The position numbers and the translations under genes are program-made. The notes under the pieces are model-generated. The model was not told where the DNA came from, did not search any database, and saw nothing but the letters and a program-made list of their open reading frames with translations. From Porticoccaceae bacterium UBA1989 (GTDB lineage: Bacteria > Pseudomonadota > Gammaproteobacteria > Pseudomonadales > Porticoccaceae), in the NCBI GenBank assembly GCA_002335945.1, contig DDDD01000178.1, forward strand, positions 1-9,959: a stretch of DNA of 9,959 bases, written 5' to 3'. Below, one piece after another: positions 1 through 5,934 of this stretch. Numbering within the stretch: the stretch's first letter is position 1; the number at the start of each line of letters is the position of its first letter.

Positions 1-65
1 TCGACTTGCATGTGTTAGGCCTGCCGCCAGCGTTCAATCTGAGCCATGATCAAACTCTTCAGTTT
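1..65 (-). rRNA. rrs: 16S ribosomal RNA, 5' end only (partial)
   Basis: Read on the minus strand, positions 65 to 1 give the start of a bacterial 16S rRNA. It begins AAACTGAAGAGTTTGATC, continues with the conserved primer-27F region, and runs through GAACGCTGGCGGCAGGC to AACACATGCAAGTCGA at the window edge. The mature 5' end is placed at 65 by analogy with E. coli, which begins AAATTGAAGAG. The rest of the gene lies outside the window to the left. GGCAGGCCTAACACATGC is typical of gammaproteobacteria. Identity is certain; the exact mature end may differ by a few bases. Confidence 0.97.
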
Positions 66-275
66 AATCTTTAACCTCACCGTTAGGAGAGGGAATGGTT
101 ACGCAAAACTTGCTTTACCATTCAAAATCTCAGTTTCATATTTTCGTGCTTGCCACACTAACAAGTTAGTATGACGAGTACTTACTATGATATTTAATAA
201 TCCAATATCAACTAGCAAGTGCCCACACTCATTGCTTGATTATATTTTTAAAGAACATTCGCTCCTCAGAGCGGG
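66..275 (-). promoter_or_regulatory. rRNA operon leader with three hairpins
   Basis: This is the transcribed spacer between the most proximal rRNA promoter and the 16S 5' end. Three imperfect inverted repeats would fold in the RNA. At 181-219, arms TGATATT/AATATCA extend into CTTACTA/TAGCAAG. At 149-178, arms CACACTAAC/GTTAGTATG extend into CTTG/CGAG. At 93-123, arms GAATGGT/ACCATTC enclose GCAA/TTGC. Such leader structures normally guide RNase III processing and 30S assembly. That role is inferred from known rrn leaders; the inverted repeats themselves are visible in the sequence. Confidence 0.75.
221..273 (-). promoter_or_regulatory. boxB-boxA-boxC antitermination region of rrn leader
   Basis: Three elements occur on the minus strand in the order known from E. 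coli rrn leaders. First is a small hairpin at 260-273, CGCTC-TGAG-GAGCG, in the boxB position. Next is TGTTCTTTAAAA at 246-257, close to the boxA consensus TGCTCTTTAACA. Last is GTGTGGGC at 221-228, matching the boxC-like GTGTGGGCAC of E. coli. BoxA binds NusB/NusE and lets RNA polymerase pass Rho-dependent sites in untranslated rRNA. The assignment is by motif match and order. Confidence 0.8.
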
Positions 276-281
276 ACGCGT

Positions 282-309
282 ATTCTATAGATCGCAGCCC
301 CTTTGTCAA
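282..309 (-). promoter_or_regulatory. rRNA promoter P3 (proximal to 16S)
   Basis: On the minus strand, -35 TTGACA (309-304) and -10 TAGAAT (287-282) are separated by exactly 16 bp. They are followed by the GC-rich discriminator ACGCGTCCC. That combination is the hallmark of growth-rate and ppGpp/DksA-controlled rRNA promoters. Upstream of the -35 the DNA is very A/T rich (315-350), consistent with an UP element. Transcription should start near 275, just before the boxB hairpin. Confidence 0.85.
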
Positions 310-314
310 CAGTG

Positions 315-346
315 GAGAGTGAATTAAATAACTTATTTTCACTCTC
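315..346. repeat. 9-bp inverted repeat upstream of promoter P3
   Basis: Perfect 9-bp arms GAGAGTGAA (315-323) and TTCACTCTC (338-346) flank an A/T-rich 14-base centre. The dyad lies immediately upstream of the P3 -35 box, where an UP element or Fis-type activator site would be expected. In transcripts from P1 or P2 it could also form a hairpin. Either role is inference; the symmetry is directly visible. Confidence 0.6.
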
Positions 347-394
347 TAATTTTGACGTTTATTTCGTGCCTCAACATTGCTGTTGGGAGCGCGC

Positions 395-422
395 ATTCTA
401 GCGTCAAAAATACTCCTGTCAA
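395..422 (-). promoter_or_regulatory. rRNA promoter P2 (middle)
   Basis: On the minus strand, -35 TTGACA (422-417) and -10 TAGAAT (400-395) have a 16-bp spacer and the discriminator GCGCGCTCCC. Both boxes and the discriminator are nearly identical to P1. The predicted start near 387 is followed at once by a CAACA-GCAA-TGTTG hairpin (372-385) with a GNRA-type loop. It is regulated like the other rrn promoters by inference from the discriminator. Confidence 0.85.
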
Positions 423-506
423 CTACTAAGTGAAATTAACTAAACTTGCTGTTTTCACCCGCTATTGCTGACCATTTCGTGTCAGCTCACCTTTGCAGGA
501 GCGCGC

Positions 507-534
507 ATTCTACAGATAGGCGGTGCCCTGTCAA
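507..534 (-). promoter_or_regulatory. rRNA promoter P1 (distal)
   Basis: On the minus strand, -35 TTGACA (534-529) and -10 TAGAAT (512-507) have a 16-bp spacer and the discriminator GCGCGCTCC. The upstream region (535-575) contains ATTTAAATAAA, consistent with an UP element. The -35 lies about 75 bp beyond the tyrS stop codon on the same strand. tyrS transcripts that do not terminate would therefore run into the rRNA operon. Confidence 0.85.
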
Positions 535-610
535 CTACTAATTGGCGTTTATTTAAATAGAGGGTAAAAAGAGCGGAAATAAAGGCTTTTAGACCGGTAT
601 TGCAGAGCCC

Positions 611-1918
611 TTAACCGCGCTCGAAGATGTGGTATTTCTTTTTACCTAAACGAACCAGAAAGAAACGACCATATAAAGACTGCTCGGAGGCAAAAATAAA
701 TGCTGTATTCATATTATCTTGGGCACCTTTAGACTGCCCATTGACAAAAACAGAATCCCTAGCCAGGGCATCTTTTACTTCACGCCCGGCTTTCGCCATC
801 CCAGATTCAGTTAATAACTGAGTGAGAGGGATATCCTGCAAGCCTTTATCGTCTATTAGTAGAGAAGAAGGTAACCCATCTTGTCGGAGCTGCTGGAAAT
901 CCTGTTCAGATAATGTATTAGGATCGCCACTAAAGAGCGCCTCGGTAATGCGGAGTGCTCCATTAAGGCCCTCTTCGCCATGGACTAGCTTAGTTGCCTC
1001 TCTTGCAAGAATAGCCTGAGCTTTGGGGCGGCCTTCCGCCGAGGCATCAGCTGCCTCTATAGCGGCGACCTCCTCAAGAGAGAGAAAGGTGAAGTAATGC
1101 AGAAATTTGTACACATCCGCATCGGCCACATTGAGCCAAAACTGATAAAAGCTATAAGGAGAGGTCTTGCTGGCATCGAGCCACACGGCTCCAGCCTCGG
1201 TTTTACCGAACTTAGTGCCGTCCGCCTTGGTAATAAGCGGAACAGTGAGCGCAAAACACTGTGATTTATTCTGCCTGCGACTGAGATCGATGCCGCTGAT
1301 AATATTGCCCCACTGATCACTACCCCCCACCTGCAAGGTACAATCATGCCGCCGATTGAGCTCAGCGAAGTCCAAGCTCTGCAATAGAGAGTAGGAGAAC
1401 TCAGTAAACGAGATACCTGACCCCTCTCTATCTATACGTTGCTTTACTGACTCTTTAGCAATCATATTATTAACAGAGAAGTGCTTACCCACATCACGAA
1501 GAAAATCTAGTGCGCTCATCTGCGCAGTCCAATCCAGATTATTGGCAACAAGGGCCGAATTGTCCCCGCAATCGAAATCGATAAACTGACTAACCTGCCC
1601 CTTAATCTTGTCCGCCCAACCCGCAATGACATCTGGCGTATTAAGCTTGCGCTCATCAGCCTTAAAGCTGGGATCGCCAATCATGCCAGTCGCACCTCCA
1701 ACTAGCGCTATAGGTGTGTGGCCAGCCTCCTGGAAACGTTTTAACACTAATAGTGGCACTAGGTGACCCAGGTGCAAACTATCCGCCGTGGGGTCAAAGC
1801 CGCAATAGAGCGTGCGCGGCTGATCAAGATGCTCTGCTAACTCACTGTCACCAGAGATCTGGGCAATAAGCCCCCGCTGACGCAATTGTTCAATTAACTG
1901 ACTGCCACTTTGATTCAT
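611..1918 (-). CDS. tyrS: Tyrosyl-tRNA synthetase
   Basis: This 435-aa class I aminoacyl-tRNA synthetase charges tRNA-Tyr with tyrosine in the cytoplasm. The sequence follows E. coli TyrS (424 aa) along its whole length. YCGFDPTADSLHLGH holds the HIGH-type motif (HLGH, residues 49-52). GGSDQWGNI lies near 198-206. The KMSKS-type loop is KFGKT at 236-240. Tyr176, Gln180 and Asp183 match the tyrosine-binding positions of TyrS. A C-terminal S4 RNA-binding domain spans about 364-425 and ends GRFFLVRLGKKKY. The ATG at 1918 fits the family N-terminus, although no strong Shine-Dalgarno precedes it. The gene is transcribed toward the rrn operon and diverges from the M23 peptidase gene. No convincing terminator follows its stop. 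Confidence 0.98.
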   Translation of the reverse strand: MNQSGSQLIEQLRQRGLIAQISGDSELAEHLDQPRTLYCGFDPTADSLHLGHLVPLLVLKRFQEAGHTPIALVGGATGMIGDPSFKADERKLNTPDVIAGWADKIKGQVSQFIDFDCGDNSALVANNLDWTAQMSALDFLRDVGKHFSVNNMIAKESVKQRIDREGSGISFTEFSYSLLQSLDFAELNRRHDCTLQVGGSDQWGNIISGIDLSRRQNKSQCFALTVPLITKADGTKFGKTEAGAVWLDASKTSPYSFYQFWLNVADADVYKFLHYFTFLSLEEVAAIEAADASAEGRPKAQAILAREATKLVHGEEGLNGALRITEALFSGDPNTLSEQDFQQLRQDGLPSSLLIDDKGLQDIPLTQLLTESGMAKAGREVKDALARDSVFVNGQSKGAQDNMNTAFIFASEQSLYGRFFLVRLGKKKYHIFERG

Positions 1919-1954
1919 ATTTACTGTGTTCGCTGGATGGTTACAAGTTCGCCA

Positions 1955-1982
1955 ACTCTACAGAATGGGACGCCAAATACAA
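1955..1982 (-). promoter_or_regulatory. Possible tyrS promoter
   Basis: On the minus strand, TTGTAT (1982-1977) and TAGAGT (1960-1955) are separated by 16 bp, with four of six matches in each box to the sigma-70 consensus. It lies about 36 bp upstream of the tyrS start codon. No tyrosine T-box or other leader structure was seen in the short 5' region. Confidence is modest because both boxes are imperfect. Confidence 0.4.
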
Positions 1983-2067
1983 GAATTTCTAATCTTCGCT
2001 TACCTATAATAAATGTGGTGCAATAGTCGGATCTCGAGGCTTGTTATTAAAAAGCATGAGGTTATCG

Positions 2068-2097
2068 TTGTAACTTATTAATTAAGCAGGCTAAAAT
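2068..2097 (+). promoter_or_regulatory. Possible promoter for the M23 peptidase-anmK unit
   Basis: TTGTAA (2068-2073) and TAAAAT (2092-2097) are spaced by 18 bp, with an A/T-rich spacer containing the palindrome TTAATTAA (2078-2085). The -10 matches five of six consensus bases. Transcription would begin near 2104, leaving a leader of about 28 nt before the ATG at 2132. A second TATAAT at 2005-2010 lacks a recognisable -35 box. Confidence 0.4.
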
Positions 2098-2131
2098 TGC
2101 CTCAAGCTCAATTAGTTGGTGTTTTAGTACA

Positions 2132-3469
2132 ATGAAATCAATGCAGAAATTAGGCCGTTTTTTGCTTTCAATGGCACGGGAGTTTCCTCGGAGACATCTT
2201 ATGCTCGCTGCCGCCGCGACCGGCTGCCTGCTCGCACTACTTATGTACCCCGATAGCAATGCCGACAGCAAGCGTCAAACCAGCGAATCCATCCCCATCA
2301 TTGTTGGCGATGCAATCCCCGAAGCCGCAATAACAACCCCGCAGGATTTCGACTTATTCTGGAAAGAACAGACTGTGGCAAGTGGCGACAGCCTGTCATT
2401 GATCTTTCAGCGCGCCAACCTTAGCGCCAAAGAGGTCTATCGAGTGTCTTCCGCGAAAGACGGCAAGGCACTGCGCAATCTGTATCCTGGGGAGAAATTT
2501 CGCTTTGGTATAGACAGTAAGGGCGAGCTCGTTGAGCTGCACTATATTAAGTCGGCTCTTGAAAGCCTAATCTTCACCCATGATAACGGCAGCTATAGCG
2601 CAGAACAGCGCCTACGCGAACCAGATGTATTAATGAGCTACAGAGAGGGCGTTATTGCCGACTCACTGTATTTGTCGGCTAAGAAAGCCAAGCTACCTGA
2701 CAAACTTATTATGGAGCTGGCCAACATCTTTGGCTGGGACATCGACTTTGTGTTTGATATTCGCCCAGGGGATTCCTTTTCTCTGCTATTTGAAGACCGA
2801 TATATAGAGGGTGAGAAACTTTCGCCGGGTAATATTATTGCAGCTTCATTTACCAACCGCGGTAAGACCTTCAATGCCGTGCGCTACAAGAACAGCAAAG
2901 GGTTTAGCAACTACTACACCCCAACTGGGCTGAGTATGCGTAAAACCTTTTTACGTACACCTCTGGATATTTTTCGTATTAGCTCGGGCTTCAATCTCAA
3001 GCGCAAGCATCCGATCCACAAAAAGATTAAGGCCCACCGCGGCGTTGACTATGCAGCCCCCAGAGGCACACCAGTCTACGCAGCCGGCGATGGCAAGGTA
3101 ACAGCCACTGGCTACAGCAAAGCCAATGGTAACTACGTGTTTATTCAACACGGCCAGACCTATGTGACCAAATACTTACACCTCAATAATAAGAAGGTCC
3201 GCAAAGGGCAGGTCGTTCGACAACGACAGCTTATTGGTACGGTCGGTTCGACAGGCTATGCCACAGGGCCTCATCTACATTATGAATTTCTGGTTAATGG
3301 CGTTCACCGTAATCCGCGAACCGTTAAGCTACCTCAGGCCCGACCTATAGCCAAAGCTGAGAAACAGGCCTTCGCTAGAAGTACAGGTCCAGTGCTTGCC
3401 GAACTTTCGGAATATCAGGAAGCCACTCAGCTAGCTTCTGCACAGAGCGATAGCGCCAGTGCCAACTAG
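2132..3469 (+). CDS. M23 family peptidoglycan endopeptidase, OapA/MepM-like
   Basis: This 445-aa protein is predicted to cleave peptide crosslinks in peptidoglycan from the periplasmic side. A basic N-terminus (REFPRRH) and one hydrophobic segment (about 23-39) give a membrane anchor or uncleaved signal. Residues 70-130 form an OapA/LysM-like region (SGDSLSLIFQRANLS, YPGEKFRFG). A linker domain spans about 155-250. The LytM/M23 domain lies at about 285-400 with intact zinc and catalytic residues: HRGVD (His302, Asp306), YLH (His350) and HLH (His381, His383). The C-terminal 45 residues look disordered. The start is uncertain: in-frame ATGs also occur at 2141, 2171 and 2201, and the last has the better upstream GGAG but would shorten the basic N-region. 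It overlaps anmK by 11 nt. The same family sits beside tyrS and anmK in Pseudomonas (established synteny, from memory). Confidence 0.93.
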   Translation: MKSMQKLGRFLLSMAREFPRRHLMLAAAATGCLLALLMYPDSNADSKRQTSESIPIIVGDAIPEAAITTPQDFDLFWKEQTVASGDSLSLIFQRANLSAKEVYRVSSAKDGKALRNLYPGEKFRFGIDSKGELVELHYIKSALESLIFTHDNGSYSAEQRLREPDVLMSYREGVIADSLYLSAKKAKLPDKLIMELANIFGWDIDFVFDIRPGDSFSLLFEDRYIEGEKLSPGNIIAASFTNRGKTFNAVRYKNSKGFSNYYTPTGLSMRKTFLRTPLDIFRISSGFNLKRKHPIHKKIKAHRGVDYAAPRGTPVYAAGDGKVTATGYSKANGNYVFIQHGQTYVTKYLHLNNKKVRKGQVVRQRQLIGTVGSTGYATGPHLHYEFLVNGVHRNPRTVKLPQARPIAKAEKQAFARSTGPVLAELSEYQEATQLASAQSDSASAN

Positions 3470-4592
3470 CTCAGCGCCGGCAAATGGGGCTAATATTTAT
3501 ATCGGGTTAATGTCGGGTACTAGTATTGATAGTGTTGACGCAGCAGCCGTTGAGTTTATTGATGGCAGGCTCCACCTTATTGGCAGTCATAGCCACCCCA
3601 TCTCTGATCAACTGCGGCAAGATATTTTAAATCTCTGCCAACCCGGAATAGATAACGTACAGCTCTACGCTGAAACTGACCGTGCCCTCGGCGAGCTTTT
3701 TGCCGATGCAGCCCTAGCGGTAATGCACAAACTAGACCTAAGCTCCGAAAAAATACTAGCCATCGGGTCCCACGGACAAACCATTCGTCATGTTCCGCCC
3801 AGCGGCACAGATCACGGTTTCAGCCAGCAGATCGGCGACGCCAACATTATTGCCGCCCGCACCGGATGTCCGGTTGTCGCTGATTTCAGGCGCAAAGATA
3901 TAGCCCTGGGTGGCCATGGCGCACCTCTGGTGCCAGCGTTTCATCGCCAACTTTTCTTCAATCCACTAAAGAATAGAGTCATCGCTAACATAGGCGGCAT
4001 TGCCAATATTACCATCCTGAAAGCCAATGGCGATTGCAGTGGATTTGATACAGGACCCGGTAATATGTTGCTGGACGCCTGGTGCAAAAAGCATAACGGC
4101 AAGGCATATGATGACAATGGCCAATGGAGCGCCAGCGGAACGGCTAATAACGCCCTTTTGACGCAACTCAAATCTCATCCGTTTTTTGCTCTCCCCGCAC
4201 CCAAAAGTACCGGGAGAGAAGACTTTAATCTGCTCTGGCTAGAGCAGCAGCTAGGTGGATTTAATCTACCTCCAGAGGATATTCAGGCGACATTAGTATT
4301 GTTTACAGCGCATACGCTTGCTGCTTGCATTAACAATATCGACAGCGCTATTGATGAGATTTTTGTCTGTGGTGGCGGCGCATTTAATGGCCAGCTTATG
4401 GCGCAACTAAAAAGTATCCTAGCGGATAGCGAGTTAAATTCTACGGCTCAATTAGAGCTAGACCCTAATTGGGTAGAGGCCTGCGCCTTTGCTTGGCTGG
4501 CGAAACAGCGAATGGAAAGTAAAACCGGCAATTTACCCGCAGTAACGGGTGCGCAGAGAGAAACAATTTTAGGTGGGGTTTATCTACCCTAA
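3459..4592 (+). CDS. anmK: Anhydro-N-acetylmuramic acid kinase
   Basis: AnmK phosphorylates 1,6-anhydro-MurNAc with ring opening to give MurNAc-6-phosphate, a cytoplasmic step of peptidoglycan recycling. The 377-aa protein has all family blocks. These are the glycine-rich GLMSGTSID (16-24), DFRRKDIALGGHGAPLVPAF (142-161), DTGPGNMLLDAW (197-208, holding the probable catalytic Asp197), APKSTGREDFN (247-257) and CGGGAFNG (304-311). The C-terminus is GNLPAVTGAQRETILGG. The start codon is GTG at 3459, inside the end of the upstream peptidase gene. The first downstream ATG (3510) would delete part of the nucleotide-binding loop, so GTG is preferred. No clear Shine-Dalgarno is present, and the overlap suggests translational coupling to the wall hydrolase. 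It ends 13 bp from the convergent gene at 4606. Confidence 0.97.
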   Translation: MPTSSAPANGANIYIGLMSGTSIDSVDAAAVEFIDGRLHLIGSHSHPISDQLRQDILNLCQPGIDNVQLYAETDRALGELFADAALAVMHKLDLSSEKILAIGSHGQTIRHVPPSGTDHGFSQQIGDANIIAARTGCPVVADFRRKDIALGGHGAPLVPAFHRQLFFNPLKNRVIANIGGIANITILKANGDCSGFDTGPGNMLLDAWCKKHNGKAYDDNGQWSASGTANNALLTQLKSHPFFALPAPKSTGREDFNLLWLEQQLGGFNLPPEDIQATLVLFTAHTLAACINNIDSAIDEIFVCGGGAFNGQLMAQLKSILADSELNSTAQLELDPNWVEACAFAWLAKQRMESKTGNLPAVTGAQRETILGGVYLP

Positions 4593-4605
4593 GAGCCGAC
4601 AGTCA

Positions 4606-5085
4606 TTAGAAGTAACTATATTCTTCATCTTCAATTAAACGCGTTAACTCATCAGGCCCAAACGGCACCGTACTGACAAATGGCAGCAAATTCTCGCCGT
4701 CCAAACCCGCTTTGATATAGCTGAATTGACAGACTTTTACATCGATTACTTTCAACGCCGTTAATTTGGCGGCGAGGTCGACGACTTTTTGATTTTTTTG
4801 ATAGTTCTCTTTGAAAAAAATCGACACCGGTGGACCAAAGATAACGAAGGCTACCGGAGGATGACTAAGGTTGAGGCCTTCTTGTTGGTAGTAGGCCTCA
4901 GCTCGTTCTAGCGCACCAAGGAGTTGATCCGCCTGTTCAAAATCTACTCGAGCTACTAAGCCAGCTGCCTCAGTTTCTAAAACCTCGGCAGCTGTAGGCA
5001 CGATCTCCAACTCTAGGGAGTAGGATAGCACTGAGAAGGATAGCGCTGAGAATGACAGCAGTAACAGGAAGAAAATCTTTTTCAT
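4606..5085 (-). CDS. Exported DsrE-like protein of unknown function
   Basis: This 159-aa protein begins MKKIFFLLLLSFSALSFSVL, a classical Sec signal peptide (about 1-22), so it should act in the periplasm. The mature part resembles the DsrE/DsrF-like fold. It has an N-terminal helix with ADQLLGALERAEAYY, a beta strand PPVAFVIFGPPVSIF (76-90), ENYQKNQKVVDLAAKL (93-108), and VIDVKVCQFSY with a single cysteine at 119. It ends LPFVSTVPFGPDELTRL. Cytoplasmic DsrE proteins relay sulfur on cysteines. Whether this exported form does so is unknown, and no substrate can be assigned. AAGGA about 9 nt upstream supports the ATG. It is the last gene of the argC-to-erpA operon, 15 nt after erpA. Its signal-peptide coding region contains a short tandem repeat. 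Confidence 0.85.
   Translation of the reverse strand: MKKIFFLLLLSFSALSFSVLSYSLELEIVPTAAEVLETEAAGLVARVDFEQADQLLGALERAEAYYQQEGLNLSHPPVAFVIFGPPVSIFFKENYQKNQKVVDLAAKLTALKVIDVKVCQFSYIKAGLDGENLLPFVSTVPFGPDELTRLIEDEEYSYF
5022..5051. repeat. 15-bp tandem repeat in signal-peptide coding region
   Basis: AGGATAGCACTGAGA (5022-5036) and AGGATAGCGCTGAGA (5037-5051) are adjacent copies with one difference. On the coding (minus) strand they encode the repeating hydrophobic unit SFSAL/SFSVL in the core of the signal peptide, followed by SYSLE. The unit keeps the reading frame, so gain or loss of one copy would only change signal-peptide length. Confidence 0.75.
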
Positions 5086-5100
5086 GATCGAACGTCCTTT

Positions 5101-5454
5101 TTAAATCGAGAAAGAAGCGCCACAGCCGCAAGTCGTTGATGCATTGGGATTGGTGATTATAAATCTAGAGCCCATAAGACCCTCTTCATAGTCGACAGTA
5201 GATCCTGCGAGATATTGAAAGCTCAGAGAATCAATTAGCACGGTCACACCCTCTCGCGACACAGGCGTGTCGTCTTCGGCCATAAGGTCTTCAAAGGAAA
5301 ATCCATATTGGAAACCCGAGCAGCCACCCCCGGTGACATAGACACGAAGTTTTAGCTCGTCGTTATCTTCCTCGGTTTTAAGGCTCTGTACTTTGGCAAC
5401 CGCGCGATCAGTCACTTCCAGCGCGGTGGGTGTAAATGTTTGAATTCCTGACAT
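5101..5454 (-). CDS. erpA: Iron-sulfur cluster insertion protein ErpA
   Basis: ErpA is an A-type carrier that receives Fe-S clusters from the scaffold and delivers them to apoproteins such as IspG/IspH and respiratory enzymes. The 117-aa protein is of usual length. It shows the three conserved cysteines, Cys45 in GGGCSGFQYGF and Cys109/Cys111 in TTCGCGASF near the C-terminus. The segments LIDSLSFQYLAGSTVDYEE and GSRFIITNPNA are typical of the family. A GGAGA Shine-Dalgarno four bases before the ATG supports the start. It lies 24 nt downstream of the bactofilin gene and 15 nt upstream of the DsrE-like gene, so it is probably cotranscribed with both. ErpA is preferred over IscA because of its sequence and because the same neighbourhood carries erpA in Pseudomonas. 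Confidence 0.96.
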   Translation of the reverse strand: MSGIQTFTPTALEVTDRAVAKVQSLKTEEDNDELKLRVYVTGGGCSGFQYGFSFEDLMAEDDTPVSREGVTVLIDSLSFQYLAGSTVDYEEGLMGSRFIITNPNASTTCGCGASFSI

Positions 5455-5478
5455 ATTATCTCCATGTCCTGCAACGAA

Positions 5479-5931
5479 TTACGATTGCTTCTCAGCCTTC
5501 TTGGCCGATTCAGAAGAGTCTTCAGCACGACCCTCTTTAGGAAAAGCCGTTACATTGGTTTGCGGTTGCTCATGTACAAAGCTGCCCACCACCTCTGCGC
5601 CTTTCTCAATTTCAATCAAATTATAATGCACATTGCCTTCGACAACGGCTTGGGATGCCAGTTTAGCCTGTTTGCTCGCATAAATGTCACCAGTAACATG
5701 ACCATTAATCAATACGGTCGCAACCCAGACATCACCCTTAACAGAGCCGCCCTTTAAAATTCTAATTCGAGCATCATCATCTTCGGACAGAATATTGCCC
5801 GTAATAGAGCCCTCTACTTCTAGGCTGCCTTTGAAATTCAAATCCCCTTCAAGTTCAGTCCCCTCGGCAATCAACGTGGTTGACCCCAATGAGAATGGAC
5901 TGTGGCTATCACCACTTTTTATACCAAACAT
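5479..5931 (-). CDS. Bactofilin (polymer-forming cytoskeletal protein)
   Basis: Bactofilins form filaments from a right-handed beta helix and act as scaffolds for envelope enzymes. This 150-aa protein has the usual build. A short N-terminal tail precedes the core at about 18-122, which is made of regular beta-helix turns (LIAEGTELEGDLNFKGSLEV, INGHVTGDIYASKQAKL, AVVEGNVHYNLIEIEKGAEV). A charged, probably disordered tail rich in Lys, Glu and Ser ends the protein. The ATG is preceded six bases upstream by GAGGGG. Only 3 nt separate the upstream stop from this start, which suggests translational coupling to the DUF6776-like gene. The family is clear; the specific process it scaffolds here is not known. 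Confidence 0.93.
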   Translation of the reverse strand: MFGIKSGDSHSPFSLGSTTLIAEGTELEGDLNFKGSLEVEGSITGNILSEDDDARIRILKGGSVKGDVWVATVLINGHVTGDIYASKQAKLASQAVVEGNVHYNLIEIEKGAEVVGSFVHEQPQTNVTAFPKEGRAEDSSESAKKAEKQS

Positions 5932-5934
5932 TTT

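Larger units (their letters stand above)
386..541. repeat. Diverged tandem duplication of the rRNA promoter module
   Basis: Two separate 15-bp identities share the same 112-bp offset. GGAGCGCGCATTCTA occurs at 386-400 and 498-512. CCTGTCAACTACTAA occurs at 415-429 and 527-541. The octamer ATTTCGTG occurs at 361-368 and 474-481 (offset 113). TTTTCAC at 336-342 and 452-458 continues the pattern into the P3 module, with small indels. The -10 of P3 is 113 bp from that of P2. Duplication of a roughly 112-bp promoter unit followed by drift explains this best. Confidence 0.75.

Noticed and set aside
550..605. Possible terminator after tyrS (AAAAGC ... GCTCTTTTT on the minus strand)
   Set aside because: Only a short stem with an A/C mismatch can form, and it overlaps the A/T-rich upstream region of rRNA promoter P1. 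It is not convincing as an intrinsic terminator.
627..1019. Open frames on the plus strand at 627-821 and 822-1019
   Set aside because: They lie antisense inside tyrS, whose protein matches the family from end to end. They show no recognisable domain.
2005..2010. Perfect TATAAT on the plus strand upstream of the M23 gene
   Set aside because: No acceptable -35 or extended -10 lies at the right distance, and the TTGTAA/TAAAAT pair closer to the gene fits better.
2062..2271. 69-aa minus-strand frame over the tyrS/M23 divergent region
   Set aside because: It covers the promoter region and the start of the M23 gene in antisense, has no strong ribosome binding site and resembles no known family.
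4593..4605. Bidirectional terminator between anmK and the DsrE-like gene
   Set aside because: The convergent genes are separated by only 13 bp and no inverted repeat was found there.
5464..5757. 97-aa open frame on the plus strand
   Set aside because: It is antisense to the bactofilin gene and low-complexity in character. The beta-helix repeats on the other strand show which is the real gene.
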